A stretch of 31,227 bases of DNA. Source: UBA9410 sp963933065 (lineage in GTDB: Bacteria > Actinomycetota > Acidimicrobiia > Acidimicrobiales > MedAcidi-G1). Location: positions 1 to 31,227 of the forward strand of contig CAWVUB010000014.1 in assembly GCA_963933065.1 (NCBI GenBank), written 5' to 3'. Below, one piece after another: positions 6,548 to 14,506 of the stretch (positions are counted from its first letter, which is position 1; each line of letters opens with the position of its first letter). Made by a program: the position numbers and the translations under genes. The notes below the pieces were generated by a model that ran no database searches, was not told the origin of the DNA, and was given only the letters and a program-made list of their open reading frames with translations.

Positions 6548-8115
6548 TGTCCGAGAGTGTTGGCCCGGCTGTTCTTGAACTATCTGGAATAGTCAAACGC
6601 TACGGCACCGTCACTGCGTGTGACGGTGCCGATCTCTCTGTGCAGGCGGGCGAAATCCTTGGCCTGCTCGGCCAAAATGGTGCTGGAAAATCCACCCTTA
6701 TGAAGGTTGTCCTCGGACTGGTACAACCCGATTCAGGGGAGATCCGTGTCAACGGCTCAGTCGTCACGGTCCGTGATCCTTTGGCCGCGGCCACGAACGG
6801 GATCGCCATGGTGCACCAGCATCTAAGCGTTATCGATGCCCTGACGGTGTGGGAGAACGTACATCTGGGAGAGCGAACTACCCTCGACGCAAATCGGGTT
6901 CGACTTGAGGTGGAGCAAATCGCCGAGCGCTATGGGCTGGAGATTGACCCAGAAGCCAAAGTCGGTGACCTCACAGCAGGGCAGAGACAGCGAGTGGAGA
7001 TTATCAAGTGTCTGCGCCGTAATCCCAGTGTCATGATTCTTGACGAACCAACGTCAGTCCTTACCCTCGCAGAGTCCGAGGCGCTTTTTGTCGTGCTACG
7101 GCGCGTTGTCCGTGAGGAGGGCAAGGCGGTAATCCTTATCAGCCATAAGCTCGACGAGATCTTGCATGGGACAGACCGCGTCGTAGTTATGCGCGACGGA
7201 GCCGTCGTATCCGAGCTCGTCACCACCGATGCCGACGCGCAGACGCTGGCCCGGGCCATGGTCGGCCGTGATGTCTCCCTACGCTCAGAAGCATCAGCCC
7301 TTGGGTTGCTGAACACGGTCACCGAACGGGTAGGCGTTGAAGTTGAAGAACTCGAAACCGCAGATGATGCTCCGGCCGCTCTGCGTATTAACGACGCAGT
7401 GGTGATCGCAGACGGAGGGAACCGTCTTCTAGACGGCCTGAGCCTGCATGTAAGAGCCGGTGAGATTCTCGGCATTGTTGGCGTCGAGGGAAATGGGCAG
7501 AGTTCACTGAGTTCACTGCTCTCAAGCCTTGTAAGGCTGGATGAAGGCACCGTCCAGGTCAATGGGGTTCCCGTCCCTACTGGTCGGCCCGGAGCCATGA
7601 GCGCTTCGGGACTTGGTGTAATCCCGGAAGACCGCCACGACGCAGGGTGCGTACTCGACCTGTCGATAGCGGAGAACATCATTCTGGCTGATCCCCGAAA
7701 GGTCTCGAAGCACGGAATTATAAATCGACGCCAACGTAACAATTTCGCCCGAGATCTCATCGAACGATTCAACATTGTGGCCGAATCACCGGATGCACTA
7801 TTCCGGTCGCTCTCGGGCGGCAACCAGCAGCGTGTCGTGTTGGCGCGCGAGCTCGCTCTTGCACCGAGTGTTTTGGTTGCGGTACAGCCGACAACTGGAC
7901 TTGACGTAGGAGCAATCGAGTACATGAGTGAGCAAATTCGATTGGCGGCACGCGATGGGATGGCGGTTCTTGTTGTGTCGACCGAGTTGGAAGAGGTGCT
8001 GGACCTTGCTGATCGAATTGCCGTCATTCATCGTGGCCGAATTGTGGGTGAAATGCCTCGAGAACAAATAGATCTCGATCGCATTGGCTTGATGATGGGC
8101 GGACAAGCTGCATGA
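6547..8115 (+). CDS. BMP-type ABC transporter double ATPase (transporter A)
   Basis: This 522-residue protein has two fused ABC ATPase domains, as in NupO/RbsA-type importers. The first has an intact Walker A (GQNGAGKST, residues 42-50), signature 'LTAGQRQRVEI' and Walker B 'VMILDEPTSVLT'. The second, from about residue 285, has the family's altered Walker A (GVEGNGQSS, lysine replaced by Gln) and 'LSGGNQQRVVLAREL...VAVQPTTGLD', where Gln stands for the catalytic Glu. So one functional and one degenerate ATP site are predicted, which is normal for this family. ATG 6547 overlaps the stop of the binding-protein gene by one base, and its end overlaps the first permease by 4 bp, indicating translational coupling. 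It powers import through the two permeases. Confidence 0.9.
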   Translation: MSESVGPAVLELSGIVKRYGTVTACDGADLSVQAGEILGLLGQNGAGKSTLMKVVLGLVQPDSGEIRVNGSVVTVRDPLAAATNGIAMVHQHLSVIDALTVWENVHLGERTTLDANRVRLEVEQIAERYGLEIDPEAKVGDLTAGQRQRVEIIKCLRRNPSVMILDEPTSVLTLAESEALFVVLRRVVREEGKAVILISHKLDEILHGTDRVVVMRDGAVVSELVTTDADAQTLARAMVGRDVSLRSEASALGLLNTVTERVGVEVEELETADDAPAALRINDAVVIADGGNRLLDGLSLHVRAGEILGIVGVEGNGQSSLSSLLSSLVRLDEGTVQVNGVPVPTGRPGAMSASGLGVIPEDRHDAGCVLDLSIAENIILADPRKVSKHGIINRRQRNNFARDLIERFNIVAESPDALFRSLSGGNQQRVVLARELALAPSVLVAVQPTTGLDVGAIEYMSEQIRLAARDGMAVLVVSTELEEVLDLADRIAVIHRGRIVGEMPREQIDLDRIGLMMGGQAA

Positions 8116-9275
8116 CCCAAACGCTTGAGCCCGAAACCCGCGAGGATCCGGGGTCATCGACTAAAGATGTCGGCAGCGCACAGGAGGAGCGAAAACTGCA
8201 GCGCGCCGGAATTCAGATTGGTTTGTTTGCTGCGTTCTTCAGTGTGGCACTGGCTGTATCGGCGGCCCTCGTATACGCCGTTGGTGGATCACCAACCGAG
8301 GTACTCGACACCCTTATAGATGGAAGCCTCCTCATTGACGGAGCATGGGGGAGGACACTCATCGACACGGTGCCGATGTTGTTGGTCGCCGTTGGAGTCG
8401 TTGTCGCGTTTCGCTGTGGTTTGTACAACATCGGTCAGGAAGGTCAAGTGGCGATCGGAGCCTTGTTCGCTGTAGTCGTTGCGCTCGAGATGCCCGGACC
8501 CGGCGCCTTGGTTATGGCCATGGCGCTGATGGCGAGTGCTCTTGGGGGTGGATTGTGGGCAGGTGTGGCGGCTGGCGCATATTTCTGGCGCCGGGTCGAC
8601 GTCTTAATCGGGACGTTGCTACTGACGTTCATAGCTCCGAAGATCATCTTGTATTTGACTAGCAAGGAGTCGCTACTTCTGGATGTGAGCGGTTCGAACA
8701 GTAGGCGAGCGTCGCAGAGTGAACAGCTCAGCGACGGTGTACGACTGACGGAGTTCGACCTGTTTAACAACACGTTGAATATCGCGGTTATCGGCGCCGT
8801 GCTAATCGCGTTTGTTACCTGGTATTTGTTGTCTCGCAGCGTTCTCGGTTTACACATCCGGACCCTTGGGTTGAATGAGCGGATGGCGCAACGCGTAGGA
8901 GTCAGACCCGGGCTCGTTGGTGGTGGGGCACTGATGTTCTCGGGTGCAACCGCTGGTCTTGCCGGTGGAGTCTTTCTCCTCGGCTCGGCCTTCAGGCTGC
9001 AGGATCGCATCGCCAACGACTTTGGGTGGCAGGGTTTGCTGGTAGCGCTGGTCGCCCGTCTTAACGCCTTCGCCGTCATTCCCGTGGCGTTCTTCTTCGG
9101 AGTCACGCGACGGGGTGGAAGTTCGCTGCGGGCTACCGGAGTGTCCTCAACGATCACAGAGATAATCCAGGCACTTTTCGTGATAGCGGCACTCCTGCCG
9201 GCTGCAATTATGATTATTCGTGATCGACGGCGAGATTTGCGCCTAGCCGCAACGCCTTCGGAGGTCACTAAGTGA
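8112..9275 (+). CDS. BMP-type ABC transporter permease 1 (transporter A)
   Basis: This 387-residue membrane protein has a charged, roughly 35-residue cytoplasmic N-terminus and about nine to ten hydrophobic segments. The hallmark 'FRCGLYNIGQEGQVAIGA' matches the BPD_transp_2 signature of NupP/YufP permeases ('NIG-EGQ-IGA'), and 'RTLGLNERMAQRVGV' matches the coupling region. It pairs with the following shorter permease to form the heterodimeric channel. It starts at an ATGA overlap with the ATPase stop, and its own stop overlaps the next GTG start. The N-terminal extension (Thr/Glu/Ser/Asp-rich) is longer than needed and has no recognised function. Confidence 0.88.
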   Translation: MTQTLEPETREDPGSSTKDVGSAQEERKLQRAGIQIGLFAAFFSVALAVSAALVYAVGGSPTEVLDTLIDGSLLIDGAWGRTLIDTVPMLLVAVGVVVAFRCGLYNIGQEGQVAIGALFAVVVALEMPGPGALVMAMALMASALGGGLWAGVAAGAYFWRRVDVLIGTLLLTFIAPKIILYLTSKESLLLDVSGSNSRRASQSEQLSDGVRLTEFDLFNNTLNIAVIGAVLIAFVTWYLLSRSVLGLHIRTLGLNERMAQRVGVRPGLVGGGALMFSGATAGLAGGVFLLGSAFRLQDRIANDFGWQGLLVALVARLNAFAVIPVAFFFGVTRRGGSSLRATGVSSTITEIIQALFVIAALLPAAIMIIRDRRRDLRLAATPSEVTK

Positions 9276-10180
9276 TCGACGAAGTCGAGACGATCATGGG
9301 CTCGGGAATCCGGCTGTCGAATCTCTTGCTTTTCGCTGTGCTTGGAGAGTATGTAGCAGAGCGTGCAGGCACTATCAATATTTCACTGGAAGGAATGATG
9401 CTCGGCGGAGCGTACGCCGCGGCACTTGGAACATCGGAAACCGGTTCGCCTGTCGTGGGAATCCTATGCGGAATGGTCGCAGGTCTCCTGGTGGCGTTTG
9501 CGCAAGCGCATCTTTCGCACAATCTGGACGCGAATCAATTCGTCGTGGGAATCGCACTAAGTACCCTTGTTCTCGGCCTGACTACCTTCCTCTTCATCGA
9601 GATCGACATGGTGGTTACCCGGATCGGAGTTCTTGAGATTCCACTCATCTCCTCAATTCCAATGATCGGGCAAGCGCTCTTCGCTCAACGCTGGTTGGGT
9701 TACGTGACGTTCGGGTTAGTTCCTGCCGTGTGGTGGCTTGTGCACCGGACAAATTGGGGCTTGGAGATCCGTAGCGTTGGAGAAAACCCCACGGCCGCCG
9801 ACGCCAGCGGTGTTCCGGTTCTGAAACGTCGCCGCCAGGCGATCTACCTTTCAGGTGCTCTGGGTGGACTGTCGGGCGCCTACCTTGCAGTTTCACTAGT
9901 TGGTGCGTTCTCCCAGAACATGACTGCCGGTAAAGGATTCATCGCTATCTCTGCAGTCCTGTTTGGTGGATGGCGGCTGAAGGGTGTTGTGGGCGGGGCG
10001 ATACTGTTCGGCTTTGCTGACGCGCTACGAGTGGCGCTTCCTGCGATCGGGGTAAAGGACGTACCCGGGCCATTCTTGGACTCATTTCCTTTCTTGCTCG
10101 CATTGATTGGGCTACTTGTATTTGCCAACCAGGCCAAGAAACCTGCAGCGCTCGCCCAGCCATTTGTTCGGCGCTCCTAA
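9272..10180 (+). CDS. BMP-type ABC transporter permease 2 (transporter A)
   Basis: This 302-residue membrane protein is the NupQ/YufQ-type partner permease. 'AGTINISLEGMMLGGAYAAAL' is the family signature near the N-terminus, and 'RSVGENPTAADASGVPV' is the cytoplasmic coupling loop that meets the ATPase. About eight hydrophobic segments are visible. The GTG start at 9272 lies within GTGA, overlapping the previous stop by 4 bp. It is the last transporter A gene; the flavin-reductase-like gene starts 15 bp later, so all are probably on one transcript. Confidence 0.88.
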   Translation: MIDEVETIMGSGIRLSNLLLFAVLGEYVAERAGTINISLEGMMLGGAYAAALGTSETGSPVVGILCGMVAGLLVAFAQAHLSHNLDANQFVVGIALSTLVLGLTTFLFIEIDMVVTRIGVLEIPLISSIPMIGQALFAQRWLGYVTFGLVPAVWWLVHRTNWGLEIRSVGENPTAADASGVPVLKRRRQAIYLSGALGGLSGAYLAVSLVGAFSQNMTAGKGFIAISAVLFGGWRLKGVVGGAILFGFADALRVALPAIGVKDVPGPFLDSFPFLLALIGLLVFANQAKKPAALAQPFVRRS

Positions 10181-10195
10181 CTGAAAAGAGACCTT

Positions 10196-10873
10196 GTGGC
10201 ATCGATAGATAAAATCACGTTTGACCCGCTTGAGAACAGTCCAATGGATTGCCAATTCATGTTGTCGCAACTCGTCGTTCCGCGACCGATCGCTATGGTT
10301 TCGACGATTAGCGAGGACGGTATTCCTAATATTGCTCCCATGAGTTACTACATGCCGATTACTGGGAGCCCGATGCTGGTGGGGGTGACAATGGGCCTAC
10401 GCGAGGACGGCGCTCTGAAACACTCGTATGAAAACGCTATGGCGTCGGGCGAGTTTGTCATCAATGTCACATCCGAGGCGTTTGCCCAAGACATCGAAGA
10501 TGTAGCACTCGAGTCACCAGCTGATGTCGATGAGTTCGGCTTGGTGGGGTGGACAGCAGTTCCGGCCACCAAAGTTTCTGCCCCCGCAATTGGTGAGGCG
10601 CTGGCGCGCCTGGAATGCAAAGTCTCACAGGTCGTAGAACTTGGAGAGTCAGGAATCCCCTTCGGTGAAGTGCACTTGGTTATCGGTGAGGTGGTGTGGG
10701 TGGAGTATGACGGAGCAATCCACAACGAGAGGGGCCGCATTGATCCGCTACTGCTTGCCCCGATAAGTCGCTTGGGCTTGCGGTCGTTTCTCCGCACCGT
10801 ACCCGAAGGCGTCTACAGCATTCCACGTATCACGTGGGCCGAGTACGTCGCTGAGCCCACAGTAGAGTCGTAA
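10196..10873 (+). CDS. Flavin-reductase-like (FMN-binding split-barrel) protein
   Basis: This 225-residue protein belongs to the DIM6/NTAB flavin reductase-like family. 'VVPRPIAMVSTISEDGIPNIAPMSYY' is the typical first strand pair that cradles FMN, followed by 'LKHSYENAMASGEFVINV' and 'ARLECKVSQVVELG'. Members reduce FMN with NAD(P)H for partner monooxygenases or act as flavoproteins on their own. It sits between a purine-type importer and a Mo hydroxylase, and its stop codon TAA overlaps the next ATG by one base, so it is made together with them. Its role there is not evident, since no flavin-dependent monooxygenase lies beside it. GTG 10196 is preceded by GAAAAGAG. Confidence 0.8.
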   Translation: MASIDKITFDPLENSPMDCQFMLSQLVVPRPIAMVSTISEDGIPNIAPMSYYMPITGSPMLVGVTMGLREDGALKHSYENAMASGEFVINVTSEAFAQDIEDVALESPADVDEFGLVGWTAVPATKVSAPAIGEALARLECKVSQVVELGESGIPFGEVHLVIGEVVWVEYDGAIHNERGRIDPLLLAPISRLGLRSFLRTVPEGVYSIPRITWAEYVAEPTVES

Positions 10874-11757
10874 TGGCGGTCGCTGCGCCCTTCGTGCTCA
10901 AGCGACCTCTATCCGTGGAGGACGCTGTTGCGCTCCTTGCGGAGCACGGTGAAAATGCGCGAGTCATGGCGGGCGGTCAATCACTTACCCCACTTCTGAC
11001 GTTGGGCTTAGCCATGCCTGAAGTCGTGATTAGCGTCGATCGTTGCCCGGGCCTCGGCCAAATTGAGGTAAAAGAGGGCTCTTTGCGTATCGGCGCTCGG
11101 GTCACCACTGCTCAACTCGCCTCCGACACCGGTGTTTCCCGGCAGTTCCCACTACTTGCTACTGCTGCATCCCATGTCGGTTCTCCCCATGTCCGCAACT
11201 TCGGAACCGTGGTTGGAAACATTTGTCACGCTGATCCTGGGAGTGATTTGATCCCAGCACTCCTTTGTTACAACACCTCGGTTCTCCTGCGATCGACTGA
11301 CATGCAGCATCAGGTGCCGCTCGATAAGTTCGTCGTCGGTCCGTTCAGCACCACCGCTGACGACTCGGAGATGGCTGTCGGACTCGACGTTGACGGGAGT
11401 CCGGATTCTGGTTGGCATCATGGCTACCGCAAGCTGGTGAAGCGATCCGGTGACCTCGCCATGGCGATATGCGCAACAAATCTCCAAGTCAAAACTGGGC
11501 GAGTGGTCCGAGCGTGCGTTGCGATCGGTGGAGCCGTTTCACGAGCGCAACGCCTACCAGCGTTGGAAGCTCGATTGGTGGGTTCTGAGGTTGTCGACGC
11601 AGCCGAAGCTGCATTCCGTGCGGATTGGTCGCTCGATGCCGGCCCCGACCTGATGCCTGAGATATCCGCACCTGCCGACTACCTCAGATCGATGCTGCCG
11701 AGGTTTATAGCGAGCACTGTGGGACGAGCAATCGAGGGGTGTCATAGCGATGAGTGA
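10873..11757 (+). CDS. Molybdenum hydroxylase FAD-binding subunit (CoxM/XdhB-like)
   Basis: This 294-residue protein is the medium subunit of a xanthine dehydrogenase-family enzyme. 'RVMAGGQSLTPLLTLGL' (about residues 30-46) and 'HVRNFGTVVGNICHADPGSDLIPALL' (about 105-130) are the two FAD pyrophosphate-binding motifs of this family. The C-terminal 'CO_deh_flav_C' region follows, with 'KLVKRSGDLAMAICATNL'. It takes electrons from the small subunit's iron-sulfur clusters and passes them to NAD+ or another acceptor. The M-S-L gene order matches CoxMSL-type operons. It overlaps the small-subunit gene by 8 bp. Confidence 0.88.
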   Translation: MAVAAPFVLKRPLSVEDAVALLAEHGENARVMAGGQSLTPLLTLGLAMPEVVISVDRCPGLGQIEVKEGSLRIGARVTTAQLASDTGVSRQFPLLATAASHVGSPHVRNFGTVVGNICHADPGSDLIPALLCYNTSVLLRSTDMQHQVPLDKFVVGPFSTTADDSEMAVGLDVDGSPDSGWHHGYRKLVKRSGDLAMAICATNLQVKTGRVVRACVAIGGAVSRAQRLPALEARLVGSEVVDAAEAAFRADWSLDAGPDLMPEISAPADYLRSMLPRFIASTVGRAIEGCHSDE

Positions 11758-12232
11758 TCCACACCACAGTGCGTTTGAGCTCATTGTGAATGGTGAGAAC
11801 CAGCGGATCGAGTGCGCTTCGGGAACCACGCTGCTGGAGGTTCTTCGCGACGACCTGGGACTTACGGGTGCAAAGTTCGGATGCGGTATCGGCTATTGCG
11901 GTGCATGCACGGTGCTTGTCGATGACGTGGTGGCCCATGCATGTTGTCTGTTGGCTGCCACGCTGGACGGACGAACGATCACGTCAATCGAAGGTTTGTC
12001 AACCGAGGTGGAGCTCGATCCCGTGCAGGAGGCGTTTCTCGAGGCTGGAGCGATCCAGTGTGGTTTCTGCACTCCTGGGTTTGTGATGTCAGCGCGCGGT
12101 CTACTCGATGTCGTGCCCGAACCAACAGAGGAGCAGGCTCGAGCATTTCTTACGGGAAACATTTGTCGTTGCACCGGTTTCGCATCAATTGTTAGAGCCG
12201 TAGGCACTGGTCGGACGGGGCTGGACAAATGA
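11750..12232 (+). CDS. Molybdenum hydroxylase [2Fe-2S] subunit (CoxS/XdhC-type small subunit)
   Basis: This 160-residue protein carries both clusters of the family. The plant-type ferredoxin cluster is on Cys45, Cys50, Cys53 and Cys65 ('CGIGYCGAC...C'). The helical-domain cluster is on Cys104, Cys107, Cys139 and Cys141 ('QCGFCTPG...NICRC'). All eight ligands are present, so electron transfer from molybdenum to FAD should be intact. ATG 11750 has GAGGGG upstream, inside the end of the medium-subunit gene. Its end overlaps the large-subunit start by 4 bp, as expected for a co-assembled complex. Confidence 0.92.
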   Translation: MSDPHHSAFELIVNGENQRIECASGTTLLEVLRDDLGLTGAKFGCGIGYCGACTVLVDDVVAHACCLLAATLDGRTITSIEGLSTEVELDPVQEAFLEAGAIQCGFCTPGFVMSARGLLDVVPEPTEEQARAFLTGNICRCTGFASIVRAVGTGRTGLDK

Positions 12233-14379
12233 GGGACCTCAGACAGGTTGGTCGACCGGTTTCAAGGCTGGATGGACGAGAAAAAGTTAGCGGAGCGGCC
12301 ATATTCTTGTCGGATATGACCGTGAAAAATATGGCTCATGGTGTTGCTGTGAGGTCGCCGTTCCCTCGGGCGAGGGTCATTTCAATCGATGCTTCCGACG
12401 CACTCGCGTTGGAAGGTGTCTGGGCTGTTGTGACCCCAACCGACGTGTCGGACCTTCCACCCCTGCGAATCTTTGGTGACTCACCTCCAGTACAGCATGT
12501 GATTACCAACCGTCCAAACTTTGTTGGAGATGTCGTGGCCGCTGTCGCTGCCTCCACGCCGGAGATTGCTCGCCACGCTGCGACTCTGGTTGATGTGAGG
12601 TATGAAGAGTTGCCAGCCTGCCTTACGTTCGAGCAAGCTCTTGGTGGTGACTTTCAACTTCATGAAGCAGCACCAGACAACCGAGCTGGGCCGGAGATCC
12701 AAATCGCTCGGGGGGAGCCAGATGCTCTCATCGACACCTGCGACCATGTGTTTCGCGACACCTACTTCACTCAACGTCAGGCCGCTCAGACCATCGAATC
12801 TCTGGTCTGCCTCTGCGACTGGAGCAGCGGTGATGAACTCCATGTCTGGACCCACCTCGACTCCATGTTTCATTTTCGCGATGCACTGGCCGAGGCACTC
12901 GCTCTGGAACCCGCGTCGGTGGTGATTCATCCACCCCCACATCTCGGCGCCACGTTCGGTTTGAAGAACAGCCTAATTGCCGGCCTCGAGCCGCTCGCCG
13001 CTGTGTTGTCGAAGAAGGCTGGTCGGCCCATCAAGATGGCCCTGTCGCCAGAGGAGTCCATCGGTGCCACGGTCACTCGTCACCCCGCACGGATCGAACT
13101 TGCCACCGGGCTCGACAAAATGGGAAATATCGTTGCTCGTACCGCAGACATTGTCCTCGACTCTGGGGCCTACGGTTGGGGCTATGTGGTAGCACTGAGC
13201 ATGCTGGGTAAATGGGCCACGCTGTACAGATGTGAACACATCCGCTTCACGGCGACCTCGGTCTACACCAATCACGTGCCCGGTGGCGCCTACCGGTCAG
13301 TTGGTACGGCGCAGATCCACTTTGCCATGGAGTCCCAGATTGATGAGATCGCACGCACGCTTGCTATTGATCCGGTCGAGTTTCGGCGCCGGACGCTTGT
13401 CCGAGCAGGCGATACGTTGCCGATGGGCACCGAGATCCGGTCGCTGGGCGTTGACGAATGCCTCGATCAGGGGGCTGCCGCCTTTGGGTGGACAGGTACG
13501 ACGAATCCGGAGTACTCCAAGTTTGGGGTGACCCGAGGTGTCGGAATGGCTGTAGGGATGCATCACGCTGGACTTACCGGGTTGATTCCGACCCCGGAAG
13601 GTTCGAAGTGCACAGTTGAAGTGACTACGGACAACCGATATGTCGTCACGGTGGGAGTAGTTGAAAAAGGTCAGGGTTCCCTCACCACGTTGGCACTTAT
13701 TGCTGCCGAAGAATTGGGCGTTGACCCCGACCTAATCTCCATAGTCAATGCCGGAACGAATGGGGTTCCCCTTGATTACAGCGGCGCCGAAGCGAGCCGC
13801 ACCACGTATGTGACGGGGCGGGCAGTCATGAACGCTTGCCAAAATCTTAAAGTTGCTATCCAGGATGCTGGCGGCCCGGAAGCCATTGAGGGTCAGCCAA
13901 TCGAAGGTTCTTTCGTACCTGCTGATAAGGATCCGCTACCAGTCATCGGGGCCCACTTCTGCGAAGTTGAGGTTGACCACGCTACTGGGGTGGTTTCGGT
14001 GGTTCGTTACGTGGCAGCCCAAGATGTTGGTCGTGTTATCAATCTGCTTGGGTGCCGTGGCCAGATCGAGGGCGGCATTCACCACGGACTGGGATATGCA
14101 CTGTGTGAGGAGTTGCTCTATGACGAAGGTCAGCCAATAAACCCCAACTTCATGGGGTACAAGGTTCTGATGTCCACGGATATGCCGGAGATAACTGCAG
14201 TTCTCGTTGAGGCGCCAGATCCCGACGGCGGGCCCTACGGAGCTAAGGGCATAGGGACCCCAGTGATTCCTGCGATTGCACCGGCGGTGGCAAACGCCAT
14301 TCGTGATGCAATAGGGCAGCGTCTCCGCTCGCTGCCAATGACACCACCACGGGTGTTGGCAGCGATTACTTCAGCATGA
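12229..14379 (+). CDS. Molybdenum hydroxylase large subunit with Thr at the catalytic Glu position
   Basis: This 716-residue protein is the molybdopterin-binding subunit of an xanthine dehydrogenase/CoxL-class enzyme, slightly short for the class. It opens with 'VGRPVSRLDGREKVSGAAIF' and has the Mo-proximal loop 'GGAYRSVGTAQIHFAMES' and 'EKGQGSLTTLALIAAEELG'. It ends with the 'GAKG-G-P-IP-IAPAVANAI' motif. Where the family has GxGE, whose Glu is the general base that activates the Mo-OH, this protein reads Gly-Ile-Gly-Thr (Thr677, codon 14257-14259). The rest of the fold appears intact with no frameshift, so it is not an obvious pseudogene. The neighbours suggest a purine substrate, but the missing base makes ordinary xanthine oxidation uncertain. 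CoxL-specific active-loop residues (AYRCSFR) are absent, so CO oxidation is unlikely. No XdhC/CoxF-type maturation gene is in the window. Confidence 0.88.
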   Translation: MRDLRQVGRPVSRLDGREKVSGAAIFLSDMTVKNMAHGVAVRSPFPRARVISIDASDALALEGVWAVVTPTDVSDLPPLRIFGDSPPVQHVITNRPNFVGDVVAAVAASTPEIARHAATLVDVRYEELPACLTFEQALGGDFQLHEAAPDNRAGPEIQIARGEPDALIDTCDHVFRDTYFTQRQAAQTIESLVCLCDWSSGDELHVWTHLDSMFHFRDALAEALALEPASVVIHPPPHLGATFGLKNSLIAGLEPLAAVLSKKAGRPIKMALSPEESIGATVTRHPARIELATGLDKMGNIVARTADIVLDSGAYGWGYVVALSMLGKWATLYRCEHIRFTATSVYTNHVPGGAYRSVGTAQIHFAMESQIDEIARTLAIDPVEFRRRTLVRAGDTLPMGTEIRSLGVDECLDQGAAAFGWTGTTNPEYSKFGVTRGVGMAVGMHHAGLTGLIPTPEGSKCTVEVTTDNRYVVTVGVVEKGQGSLTTLALIAAEELGVDPDLISIVNAGTNGVPLDYSGAEASRTTYVTGRAVMNACQNLKVAIQDAGGPEAIEGQPIEGSFVPADKDPLPVIGAHFCEVEVDHATGVVSVVRYVAAQDVGRVINLLGCRGQIEGGIHHGLGYALCEELLYDEGQPINPNFMGYKVLMSTDMPEITAVLVEAPDPDGGPYGAKGIGTPVIPAIAPAVANAIRDAIGQRLRSLPMTPPRVLAAITSA

Positions 14380-14442
14380 CGACTTCGAACATCGTTTCCG
14401 TAAAGAGTCGTTATCGATCTCGTATTGCTCTGGAGTAGGTTT

Positions 14443-14485
14443 GCCCTGACCTTATGTACTGAATGATGGTGGCTATTTTCAGGGC
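14443..14485 (+). promoter_or_regulatory. Inverted repeat in the leader of the deaminase genes
   Basis: GCCCTGA (14443-14449) and TCAGGGC (14479-14485) are perfect 7-bp arms around 29 bases, ending about 5 bases before the GGAGGA ribosome site of the first deaminase gene. In RNA this would form a stem that could affect translation. It could also be a DNA operator or chance. Confidence 0.3.
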
Positions 14486-14506
14486 GCCTGGAGGAGAGCA
14501 GACAAG

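Noticed and set aside
6930..8027. Long minus-strand frame (365 codons) opposite the transporter A ATPase
   Set aside because: Ser/Arg/Thr-rich composition typical of an antisense shadow; the plus-strand ATPase motifs are unambiguous.
8444..9268. Minus-strand 274-codon frame opposite permease 1 of transporter A
   Set aside because: Low-complexity shadow of a membrane-protein gene with no domain resemblance.
10873..14379. Carbon monoxide dehydrogenase (CoxMSL)
   Set aside because: Gene order fits, but the large subunit lacks the AYRCSFR active loop of true CoxL and lies in a purine setting.
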